Assembly: GCA_031284225.1 (NCBI GenBank)
Contig: JAITAH010000007.1
Span: 1-5,417 of the forward strand
Origin: Dysgonamonadaceae bacterium
Lineage (GTDB): Bacteria; Bacteroidota; Bacteroidia; Bacteroidales; Azobacteroidaceae
Length of the DNA: 5,417 nucleotides
Direction of reading: 5' to 3'
Below are positions 1-5,417 of this stretch, piece after piece; position 1 is the stretch's first letter; the number at the start of each line of letters is the position of its first letter. The translations under genes and the position numbers were made by a program. Below the pieces are notes generated by a model. That model searched no databases and was not told where the DNA came from. It worked only from the letters and a program-made list of their open reading frames with translations.

Positions 1-204
1 GGTACCAGCTTCAACGCGTTGTTAGTAGGTAACCTCGTCGGTGGAGCTGCTGCCGATTACGGCATGGCCACTTACTTCTGGTCCGGTAGCGCCGGTAGCG
101 CTACGGTCGCATGGCGTCGGTATCTTTATAGCGGCTACTCTGGTGCGACTCGGGATACTGGCTATAAGTGCCGCTCCTTTAGCGTCAGGTGTAAGAAAAT
201 ATGA
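1..204 (+). CDS. C-terminal fragment of a FISUMP / C-type-lectin-fold protein, putative DGR target
   Basis: This is the 3' end of a gene that enters from the left edge in frame 1 and stops at TGA 202-204; the start is outside the window. The 67 visible residues begin GTSFNALLVGN, contain YFWS (codons 73-84) and AW (109-114), and end SFSVRCKKI. That order (FNAL, then WWS-like, then AWxRxL, then FSVRC) is the usual C-terminus of Bacteroidetes proteins with the Fibrobacter succinogenes major paralogous domain, which belongs to the formylglycine-generating-enzyme/C-type lectin fold. Such proteins are often exported or surface-exposed and several are known DGR variable proteins; both are family knowledge, not visible here. 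The Asn-rich stretch common in this family is replaced by Gly, Ala, Tyr, Val, Arg, Asp and Cys. The fragment looks richer in G+C and poorer in sense-strand A than the operon downstream. Family assignment is fairly sure; the ligand is unknown. Confidence 0.82.
   Translation, partial: GTSFNALLVGNLVGGAAADYGMATYFWSGSAGSATVAWRRYLYSGYSGATRDTGYKCRSFSVRCKKI
28..192 (+). other. Putative DGR variable region (VR)
   Basis: Fifteen codons at positions expected to vary, starting at 85, 91, 94, 100, 106, 115, 121, 127, 133, 136, 154, 160, 163, 169 and 172, read GGT, GCC, GGT, GCT, GTC, CGT, TAT, TAT, GGC, TAC, GAT, GGC, TAT, TGC and CGC. All end in C or T, none is a stop, and each can be derived from AAC or AAT by changing only adenines. 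Between them lie fixed scaffold codons such as TTC TGG, GCA TGG, CGG, CTT, TCT GGT, ACT CGG, AAG and the closing TCC TTT AGC GTC AGG TGT. This matches the footprint of DGR mutagenic retrohoming. The 5' boundary is a guess and may lie outside the window. The template repeat is not seen, so this remains an inference from codon pattern. Confidence 0.6.
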
Positions 205-221
205 CCTTGTGATTATTTAAC

Positions 222-260
222 AACCTGAGTTCGGGATATTTCTTGTCCCGAACTCAGGTT
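222..260. terminator. Perfect 15-bp hairpin after the FISUMP fragment (terminator or DGR-type cruciform)
   Basis: The arms 222-236 (AACCTGAGTTCGGGA) and 246-260 are exactly complementary around a 9-nt loop (237-245). The hairpin starts 17 nt after the TGA of the left gene. The simplest reading is a transcription terminator for that gene. However, the + strand after the stem reads ACCAAGCAGTGG with no T-run, so it is not a classic intrinsic terminator. Hairpins or cruciforms a short distance downstream of a VR are a known cis-element that supports DGR target recognition, so that role is a reasonable alternative. Confidence 0.6.
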
Positions 261-444
261 ACCAAGCAGTGGCAAAACCTTGACAAAAACAATGCTGATA
301 ACTCCAAGCCATAAGTCTATCGGCTGTAAATGTACATAAAAATTCTCGCATATACACAGACGAATAAATTACTGATATTTATTGTATCATTCTTATAAAA
401 AAATCGGAAATGATATTTTTCCCCCTTTTATTTGGTACGAATCT
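261..444. other. Non-coding AT-rich stretch upstream of the uronate operon
   Basis: No credible gene, RNA gene or VR-like copy is seen. The sequence is A/T-rich, with runs such as TATAAAAAAAT near 394-404 and a C/T-rich run near 416-430. The octamer TGATATTT occurs twice, at 373-380 and 411-418, and the first copy is half of a short inverted repeat (TGATA-N7-TATCA, 373-389). This is the natural place for a regulator of the operon to bind, but nothing identifies which one. Confidence 0.5.
373..389. promoter_or_regulatory. Possible operator: TGATA-N7-TATCA inverted repeat
   Basis: TGATA at 373-377 and TATCA at 385-389 form a perfect 5-bp dyad with a 7-nt spacer, about 80 bp upstream of the predicted -7 box. 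A second TGATATTT lies at 411-418. The size would suit a dimeric regulator, but such short dyads arise easily by chance in AT-rich DNA and the regulator is unknown. Confidence 0.2.
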
Positions 445-476
445 TTTTAGAAATTTAGCTTTTCTATCTATCTTTG
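445..476 (+). promoter_or_regulatory. Bacteroidetes-type promoter of the DUF4861-uxaC-uxaB operon
   Basis: TATCTTTG at 469-476 exactly matches the Bacteroidetes primary sigma-factor -7 consensus TAnnTTTG. A T-rich element TTTTAG at 445-450, 18 nt upstream, is an imperfect -33 TTTG box. Transcription would start a few bases after 476, giving a leader of roughly 20-25 nt before the ATG at 506. The leader (ACAAAATACC before the ATG) is A-rich with no clear Shine-Dalgarno, as is common in this phylum. Confidence 0.7.
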
Positions 477-505
477 TATCACTATAAAATTTAAGACAAA
501 ATACC

Positions 506-1708
506 ATGAAAAAACTTATTTTCTGCATGTTGGCGTGGATTATTGTTCCATGTTCATATTGTCAAAATTTGACGTTAACTTTGGTTAACCCGTCCGGACA
601 AAAAATAGTTGATTATACGGCTGAAATACCGGTATCACAACTGCGGCAGTTACCTGCCGGTAATTATGTAGCCATCGTTGACGATCAAAAAGTTCCTGTC
701 GAAATCACAACTAATCTTTTGGGCGAAACTCAATTTATTTTTCCTGTAGCCGTATTGAATCCGCACGAAACAAAAAAAGTGACGATCCTTCCCGGACAAG
801 CGGAACAGTACCCTAAACGGACGTATGCCGAACTTTCCCATAAAATCGGAGGACATTTCGAGGGATCGAAATATGTCGGCGGATTCTCATGGGTAAAACC
901 AAATTATATCCGGGTACCCGACAATTTCAAAGATCATGCGTATTACATTAAATACGAAGGTCCCGGATGGGAAAGTGATAAAGTCGCTTTCCGTTTTTAT
1001 TTAGATCAACGCAATGCAATTGATGTTTTCGGAAAAAAAACGCCCGGTATCGTTTTGCCGTTTGTTGGTGTCGACGATTACGAATCTTACCATCACATGG
1101 CCGATTGGGGAATGGATAACATGAAAGTAGGCAAAGCCTTAGGAATTGGCAGTATCGCCGTATGGGATGGAGAAAAAGCAGTTCGCGTTGAAAAAACGGA
1201 TAGCGTTATTTGTTATATCCCCAGCGATGGAAAAATTCGCTCCCAAGTGATGACCACTTATTACGGTTGGGATGCGAACGGAATAAAATGCAATCTGAAA
1301 TCATTAATATCCATTGATGCCGGTAGCCGGGCTTCCCGCATGGAATTACTTTTGGACAAAGAAATTGAAAATCCGGCAACAGGAATCAACTTGGACAAAA
1401 ACGCTGAGTTTTTCACTCAAATCAACGAAAATGAAGAATGGTCTTGCATTGCTACTTTCGGTAAACAAAGCTTAAATAACGACAATATGGGGCTGGCTCT
1501 TTTCATCCGGACGAAACAAATCAAGGAGATAAAAGAAGATAAAGAAAATCATGTGATACTTTTGAAACCCGAAAAGGGTTATATAGATTATTATTTCATG
1601 CCTGCTTGGGAATTAGATTGGGAACCGGTGGTTACGAAAGATGATTTTCTGAAATGTATTGAAGAAGTAAAAAATCGATTAATTCAGTTAAACATTGAAA
1701 AAGAATAA
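506..1708 (+). CDS. Secreted DUF4861 family protein, probable uronate-glycan metabolism
   Basis: This 400-residue protein opens with MKKLIFCMLAWIIVPCSYCQ, a typical signal peptide with likely cleavage before Gln20, so it should reach the periplasm or beyond. Residues about 21-100 form a beta-rich N-terminal region (NLTLTLVNPSG, then QFIFPVAVLNPHETKKV). From about residue 105 to the end it matches the DUF4861 pattern: YAELSHKIGGHFEG (108-120), IKYEGPGWESDKVAFRFYLD (148-167), VDDYESYHHMADWGMDNMKVG (189-209), TYYGWD (251-256) and a closing MPAWELDWE (365-373). The biochemical activity of this family is not established to my knowledge; members are commonly found near pectin and uronate genes. It is the first gene of the operon, one base before uxaC, which supports a role in delivering or processing uronic-acid sugars. 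His196, His197, Asp200 and Trp201 are candidate functional residues by inference only. The ATG is chosen because it gives the signal peptide and follows the promoter. Confidence 0.87.
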   Translation: MKKLIFCMLAWIIVPCSYCQNLTLTLVNPSGQKIVDYTAEIPVSQLRQLPAGNYVAIVDDQKVPVEITTNLLGETQFIFPVAVLNPHETKKVTILPGQAEQYPKRTYAELSHKIGGHFEGSKYVGGFSWVKPNYIRVPDNFKDHAYYIKYEGPGWESDKVAFRFYLDQRNAIDVFGKKTPGIVLPFVGVDDYESYHHMADWGMDNMKVGKALGIGSIAVWDGEKAVRVEKTDSVICYIPSDGKIRSQVMTTYYGWDANGIKCNLKSLISIDAGSRASRMELLLDKEIENPATGINLDKNAEFFTQINENEEWSCIATFGKQSLNNDNMGLALFIRTKQIKEIKEDKENHVILLKPEKGYIDYYFMPAWELDWEPVVTKDDFLKCIEEVKNRLIQLNIEKE

Positions 1709-1709
1709 A

Positions 1710-3116
1710 ATGAAACAATTTATGAATGACAATTTCGTCTTACAGACGGAAACCGCTCAAATGCTTTACCATGAGCACGCAAAAAAACAACCGATTATTG
1801 ATTATCATTGCCATTTAGTTCCTCAAATGATTGCAGAAGACCGCAGATTCGATAATTTAGGTCAAATCTGGTTGGAAGGCGACCATTATAAATGGCGGGC
1901 GATGCGAACCAATGGGATAGAGGAACGGTACATAACCGGAAAAGAAACTTCCGATTGGGAAAAATTTGAAAAGTGGGCAGAAACAGTTCCCTATACAATG
2001 CGAAACCCGTTGTATCATTGGACGCATTTGGAGTTGAAAACCGCTTTCGGAGTAGATAAGATTTTGAAACCGGAAACGGCGAGAGAAATCTTCGACACCT
2101 GTACGGCTTTGCTTCGGACGCCCGGATTTAGCGCGCGCGGACTGATGAAACATTATGGAGTGGAGGTCGTTTGTACGACCGACGATCCGGTCGATTCCTT
2201 AGAATATCACAAAGCCTTGAAAGAAGAAGGATTTGAAATAAAAGTGTTACCTACTTGGCGTCCCGACAAAGCAATGGCGGTGGAAGTTCCGGATACTTTC
2301 CGCACTTATATCGAGCAGCTATCGACTGTTTCGGGAGTCGTCATCCGGCAGTTCGACGATTTGCTGGAAGCCTTGAAAATTCGTCACGACTTTTTTGCTT
2401 CCGCCGGATGTAAATTATCGGATCATGGAATCGAAGAATTTTATGCAGAAGACTATACATTGGCGGAAATCCGTATAATTTTTAATAAGGTGTATGGCGG
2501 GACATTTTTAACTCAAGAAGAAATTTTGAAGTTTAAATCCTGCATGTTATACGAATTTGCCTTGTTGGATTGGGAAAAAGGATGGACGCAGCAATTTCAT
2601 TACGGTGCGCTCCGGAATAACAACACCCGGATGTTTAATAAACTTGGTCCGGATACCGGTTATGATTCTATTGGAGATTGGAATACCGCAAAAGCGATGT
2701 CTAAATTATTGAATCGCTTGAATTTGGAAGACAAATTAGCCAAGACGATCCTGTATAATCTCAATCCGCGTGATAATGATATGATTGCAACGATGATTGG
2801 AAATTTCCAAGACGGTTCGGTCGCCGGAAAAATTCAATTCGGTTCAGGCTGGTGGTTTTTGGATCAACGATTTGGCATGGAAGCCCAAATGAATTCCTTA
2901 TCCGTATTGGGACTTTTAAGCCGTTTCGTAGGAATGTTGACCGATTCGAGAAGTTTCCTCTCCTATCCGCGGCACGAATATTTCCGGCGTATCCTATGCA
3001 ATTTGATCGGAAATGACGTAGAACAGGGATTATTACCGGCGTCTGAGTTACCTTTCTTGGCACAATTAGTTGAGAATGTTGCGTATAATAATGCTAAACA
3101 ATATTTCAAATTTTGA
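1710..3116 (+). CDS. uxaC: Glucuronate/galacturonate isomerase (uronate isomerase)
   Basis: UxaC (EC 5.3.1.12) interconverts D-glucuronate and D-fructuronate, and D-galacturonate and D-tagaturonate, in the cytoplasm as the first step of hexuronate catabolism. From the ATG at 1710 the product is 468 residues, close to the roughly 470 of known UxaC. Visible landmarks are MKQFMNDNFVLQTETAQMLY at the N-terminus, DYHCHL (31-36) with the metal-binding His33-x-His35 of the amidohydrolase superfamily, CTTDDP (155-160), LPTWRPD (180-186), FHYGALRNNN (296-305), GSGWWF (378-383) and LTDSRSFLSYPRHEYFRRIL (410-429) with the conserved Asp412. No frameshift or missing motif is seen. The ATG lies one base after the TAA of the DUF4861 gene, so the two are probably translationally coupled. 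An in-frame TTG at 1695 would add five residues but overlaps the upstream gene and is not needed. Confidence 0.97.
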   Translation: MKQFMNDNFVLQTETAQMLYHEHAKKQPIIDYHCHLVPQMIAEDRRFDNLGQIWLEGDHYKWRAMRTNGIEERYITGKETSDWEKFEKWAETVPYTMRNPLYHWTHLELKTAFGVDKILKPETAREIFDTCTALLRTPGFSARGLMKHYGVEVVCTTDDPVDSLEYHKALKEEGFEIKVLPTWRPDKAMAVEVPDTFRTYIEQLSTVSGVVIRQFDDLLEALKIRHDFFASAGCKLSDHGIEEFYAEDYTLAEIRIIFNKVYGGTFLTQEEILKFKSCMLYEFALLDWEKGWTQQFHYGALRNNNTRMFNKLGPDTGYDSIGDWNTAKAMSKLLNRLNLEDKLAKTILYNLNPRDNDMIATMIGNFQDGSVAGKIQFGSGWWFLDQRFGMEAQMNSLSVLGLLSRFVGMLTDSRSFLSYPRHEYFRRILCNLIGNDVEQGLLPASELPFLAQLVENVAYNNAKQYFKF

Positions 3117-3144
3117 TAACGAAACGCATCTAAACAATAAATCA

Positions 3145-4575
3145 ATGAAAGAATTAAGCAAGCAAACAGTCAATAAACCGGAATTGCCGGTAAAAATATT
3201 ACAATTCGGAGAAGGCAACTTCCTCCGCGCCTTTGTCGACTGGATGATTCATAAAGCCAACGAAGCAGGAGTGATGAATCATGGAATTGTCGCCGTACAA
3301 CCGATAGCGCAGGGAATGGCTGGAATGATTAATAAACAAGATGGTCTTTACCATGTTTATCTGGAAGGCATAAAAGAGAAACAGGCAATCAAAGAAATTA
3401 CATTGGTGAAAAGTATTCATCAGGCAATCAATCCGTATGACGAATACAAAGCCTACCAAGAACTGTTCTTGAGTCCCGGTTTGGAAATGATCGTTTCCAA
3501 TACAACTGAAGCCGGAATTAGATATGAAGAAGGAGATGATTTGACTGCAGCGCCTCCTAAATCTTTTCCTGCAAAGGTTACGGCTCTTTTATACCAACGG
3601 TTTAAAAAGTTTGCCGGAGCGAAAGACAAAGGTCTATTGTTTATCGCCTGTGAACTTATCGAAAACAACGGTTCGACTTTAAGGGAATACGTGCTGAAAC
3701 ATGCCGAATACAATCATTTAGGCGCTGATTTTATTGAGTGGATCAAAAAAGCGAATTATTTTTACGATACGCTGGTCGACCGGATTGTACCCGGTTTTCC
3801 TCGTGAAACAATCAACGAAATCAAAGAAGAAATCGGCTTCGACGATAATTTAGTGGTGAAAGGCGAATATTTCCATGTATGGGCGATCGGCGGAGATCCT
3901 GTGATAAAAGAAAAATTACCCTTGGATAAAGCCGGTTTGAACGTTTTATTTATGGACGACATACGGCCGTTCCGGGCAAAGAAAGTCCGTATTTTGAACG
4001 GTTCGCACACAGCGATGGTTCCTGTCGCCTTGCAAATGGGATGTGAAACCGTCAAAGAGGCTTTCAATGAGCCTCTGGTGGAACAATTCATCAACCAAAT
4101 GGTGAATGAAGAAGTCCTTCCGGCTATTCCCGAAGACCTCGAAGAATTGAAGAAATTCTCGGAAAAAATATTGGAACGTTTCTACAATCCGTACATCAAG
4201 CATTATCTGAAAGACATTTCTTTAAACTCATTGTCCAAATGGGAAGCACGTAATTTCCCGACCTTAAAGGATAATGTTCTAAAATTACATAAAGAAGCTC
4301 GCCGGACCACTTTCTCTTTGGCGGCCTTGCTGGTATTGTACAGCGGGCAGTCGGAGGTAGCGTTCACGCCGAACGATACGCCTGAATTTGTGGATTTTAT
4401 TCAAAAAACGTTTGACAAAAACAACATTAAAAAATGGGTCGAAGGAATTATTAACAATAAAAATCTTTGGACGGAAGATTTGAGCGCTATCCCTGATTTG
4501 GCGGAGAATGTTGCGAAAGATGCGCAGCTTATCCTGCAAAACGGAATGAAAAAAGCGCTACAAACAGTCGTGTAA
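3145..4575 (+). CDS. uxaB: Tagaturonate reductase (altronate oxidoreductase)
   Basis: UxaB (EC 1.1.1.58) reduces D-tagaturonate to D-altronate with NADH in the cytoplasm, directly after the UxaC step for galacturonate. The 476-residue product belongs to the long-chain mannitol dehydrogenase family. The N-terminal NAD-binding domain shows KILQFGEGNFLRAFVDWMIH (17-36), VSNTTEAG (117-124) and CELIENNGSTL (169-179). Next come DRIVPGFPR (212-220) and GEYFHVWAIGGD (240-251). KKVRILNGSHTAMVP (279-293) carries Lys280, Asn285 and His288, the K-x4-N-x2-H catalytic set of the family. The C-terminal helical domain includes NFPTLKDN (370-377) and RRTTFSLAALL (386-396). Fructuronate reductase (UxuB) is a relative, but the FGEGNFLRAF opening favours UxaB. 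The ATG at 3145 lies 28 nt after uxaC; an in-frame ATG at 3091 overlaps uxaC and would add an 18-residue tail outside the family's usual start. It is the last gene of the operon. Confidence 0.93.
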   Translation: MKELSKQTVNKPELPVKILQFGEGNFLRAFVDWMIHKANEAGVMNHGIVAVQPIAQGMAGMINKQDGLYHVYLEGIKEKQAIKEITLVKSIHQAINPYDEYKAYQELFLSPGLEMIVSNTTEAGIRYEEGDDLTAAPPKSFPAKVTALLYQRFKKFAGAKDKGLLFIACELIENNGSTLREYVLKHAEYNHLGADFIEWIKKANYFYDTLVDRIVPGFPRETINEIKEEIGFDDNLVVKGEYFHVWAIGGDPVIKEKLPLDKAGLNVLFMDDIRPFRAKKVRILNGSHTAMVPVALQMGCETVKEAFNEPLVEQFINQMVNEEVLPAIPEDLEELKKFSEKILERFYNPYIKHYLKDISLNSLSKWEARNFPTLKDNVLKLHKEARRTTFSLAALLVLYSGQSEVAFTPNDTPEFVDFIQKTFDKNNIKKWVEGIINNKNLWTEDLSAIPDLAENVAKDAQLILQNGMKKALQTVV

Positions 4576-4607
4576 CGTGAGTGCAGCGTAAAAACCGCTC
4601 TCGTAAA

Positions 4608-4641
4608 AGGAGGGTATCCTCTACTTTTTGGATACCCTCTT
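4608..4641. terminator. Probable bidirectional terminator between uxaB and the convergent FISUMP gene
   Basis: The arms 4610-4619 (GAGGGTATCC) and 4630-4639 (GGATACCCTC) pair perfectly, extendable to 4608/4641 through one G-T pair, around a 10-nt loop (4620-4629). On the - strand the stem is followed by CCTTTTACG, a short T-run that fits termination of the gene ending at 4669. On the + strand it is followed by TTGTTTC, a weaker tract, for uxaB ending at 4575. It starts 32 nt after the uxaB stop and lies 27 nt past the stop of the opposite gene. Confidence 0.82.
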
Positions 4642-4668
4642 GTTTCAAACAAATATACCTTTTTCTTT

Positions 4669-5417
4669 TCATTCTGAAACGCAACGAACCGTTAAGCCGC
4701 CGGCGCGATTGTTCGTGCTCGCTACAGTAATACTACCAATGGCGAAGCCCAAAGCGTACGAATTAGTACCTGTAGTAGTAGTACTCCAATAGTAGCCGTT
4801 GTAGCCGACATTGAGTTGCGCACCGCCACTACGAGCACGGCCCCCTGCGGCGGACAAAAAGAGAGACGTGGGTTTGTTCATGCCCCCGGGCTTGAGCTGG
4901 TAACCAGAAGTACCGTTTGCACCTCCATCTTGCCAAACCCAAGTATTATTCGATTGAATTTGTGCCCATTCGGCCAGAGTCGGTACACGCCAATTGTTGC
5001 CATCATGTTCCAAAGCACTGCTGTTTTTACAAGGATTCAAAGCAGGATTACCCCAAGTCCAATCATTCGTAGGAGCACCAGCAGAATTTTCAGCCGTTTC
5101 AGGATATTGACGCCAATCGGATGTGCCGGCATTACGCTGGATAAATTTGCCGGAAATAGCAGGAAGATTGTCTTTAATCTGACCGGAAGCATCCAGAGAA
5201 TCAGCGACAACGCCAACACCACCGGCAGAACTTAAATAAGAAGAATTTGTAACGCTTTTTCTACGGTCTTCATGACCATCTTTTTTACGTCCCCATTGAT
5301 ACCACTCACCGTAAACTATAGGATCGTAAGCTTTATCAGTAGCTACGCCTTCGCCTGCTTGGGCGGTTTTTGGTTCATAAGTCAACTGTTGTTGTAACGT
5401 TTTACCCTGATCTGCTC
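4669..5417 (-). CDS. C-terminal part of a FISUMP / C-type-lectin-fold protein, possible DGR target
   Basis: The frame ends at TGA (4671-4669) and stays open to the right edge, so the N-terminus, including any signal peptide, is missing; TTG at 5385 is just an internal Leu codon. The visible part reads, from the edge inward, ADQGKTLQQQLTYEPK, then VYGEWYQWGRKKDGHEDR (about 5316-5263), NPCKNSSALEHDGNNWRVPT (about 5034-4975) continuing LAEWAQI, then SLFLSAAGGRARSGGAQLNV, GYNGYYWS (about 4803-4783) and the ending RAGGLTVRCVSE. YGxxYQWGR, NWRVPTxxEW, GYYWS and the VRC tail are hallmarks of Bacteroidetes FISUMP-domain proteins, related in fold to formylglycine-generating enzymes and C-type lectins. 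These are usually exported or surface-exposed, and ligands are mostly unknown. It is convergent with uxaB and unlikely to share its function. The 3' end differs in nucleotide sequence from the left fragment although the protein architecture is the same. Confidence 0.84.
   Translation of the reverse strand, partial: ADQGKTLQQQLTYEPKTAQAGEGVATDKAYDPIVYGEWYQWGRKKDGHEDRRKSVTNSSYLSSAGGVGVVADSLDASGQIKDNLPAISGKFIQRNAGTSDWRQYPETAENSAGAPTNDWTWGNPALNPCKNSSALEHDGNNWRVPTLAEWAQIQSNNTWVWQDGGANGTSGYQLKPGGMNKPTSLFLSAAGGRARSGGAQLNVGYNGYYWSTTTTGTNSYALGFAIGSITVASTNNRAGGLTVRCVSE
4693..4848 (-). other. Possible DGR variable region (VR) in the right FISUMP gene
   Basis: In the sense orientation, codons at positions where relatives often carry Asn or Tyr read GGC (4842-4840), GCT (4836-4834), GGC (4827-4825), TAC (4803-4801), GCT (4755-4753), GGC (4749-4747), GCC (4743-4741), ATT (4740-4738), ATT (4731-4729) and GGC (4698-4696). 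All end in C or T and can be derived from AAC or AAT by adenine changes alone. Several Asn codons remain (for example 4713-4708), and GTA and GCG at 4725-4720 do not fit an AAY origin. The case is therefore weaker than for the left fragment, and ordinary family divergence could explain it. Boundaries are approximate. Confidence 0.4.

Noticed and set aside
205..505. Search for a DGR template repeat in the left intergenic region
   Set aside because: The A-rich stretch around 270-300 does not preserve the scaffold codons of the VR (TTC TGG, GCA TGG, AGC GTC AGG), so it is not a template copy by eye.
506..565. Lipoprotein signal (Cys16 or Cys19) in the DUF4861 protein
   Set aside because: The residues before Cys16 (IVP) and Cys19 (CSY) do not form a good lipobox; a standard signal peptidase I site before Gln20 is more likely.
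1695..1709. In-frame TTG upstream start for uxaC adding MKKNK
   Set aside because: It overlaps the end of the DUF4861 gene, and the ATG at 1710 already gives the standard N-terminus and family length (468 residues).
3070..3144. N-terminal extension of uxaB from TTG 3070 or ATG 3091
   Set aside because: Both overlap the uxaC coding region and add a non-family tail before MKELSKQTVNKPELPVKILQ; the ATG at 3145 fits the usual UxaB start.
1795..4652. Several - strand open frames of 60-110 codons across the uxaC and uxaB region
   Set aside because: They lie antisense to well-identified enzymes, lack recognisable motifs and have no promoter or leader of their own; they are shadows.
4816..5235. Open frame of 139 codons on the + strand opposite the right FISUMP gene
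   Set aside because: Its translation has no recognisable domain and is low in coherent composition; the - strand frame shows clear family motifs over the same bases.
1..5417. tRNA, rRNA, CRISPR array or insertion sequence
   Set aside because: No cloverleaf-like, regularly spaced repeat, or terminal inverted repeat with transposase sequence was seen on either strand.

Overview
The window looks like a chromosomal segment of a Bacteroidales-type bacterium. Supporting signs are a promoter matching the Bacteroidetes TAnnTTTG -7 element, A-rich leaders without a clear Shine-Dalgarno, a DUF4861 protein typical of polysaccharide-utilising Bacteroidetes, and FISUMP-type (Fibrobacter succinogenes major paralogous domain) surface proteins. 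I cannot name the species. A gut or termite-gut symbiont would fit the mix of uronate use and diversified lectin-fold proteins, but that is only inference.

Layout: (1) 1-204, + strand, the C-terminal end of a FISUMP/C-type-lectin-fold protein. Its codon pattern looks like the variable region (VR) of a diversity-generating retroelement (DGR). (2) 205-505, non-coding, with a perfect 15-bp hairpin near its start and the operon promoter near its end. (3) 506-4575, a tight three-gene + strand operon: a secreted DUF4861 protein, glucuronate/galacturonate isomerase (uxaC) and tagaturonate reductase (uxaB). (4) 4576-4668, a short gap with a probably bidirectional terminator. (5) 4669-5417, - strand, the C-terminal part of a second FISUMP-type protein that runs off the right edge and also has a VR-like C-terminus.

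How the genes work together: UxaC isomerises D-galacturonate to tagaturonate (and D-glucuronate to fructuronate), and UxaB reduces tagaturonate to altronate with NADH. The DUF4861 protein is predicted to be exported and probably acts on or binds uronic-acid-containing glycans upstream of uptake. Altronate dehydratase, KDG kinase, KDPG aldolase, transporters and polysaccharide lyases are not in this window.

The most notable signal is the pair of FISUMP-type genes on either side of the operon, with their 3' ends pointing inward. In the left one, about fifteen codons at expected variable positions all end in C or T and sit between fixed scaffold codons. This is what adenine-specific mutagenesis of AAC/AAT codons would leave behind. 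No reverse transcriptase, accessory protein gene or template repeat is visible here, so any DGR machinery would have to lie outside the window or act in trans.
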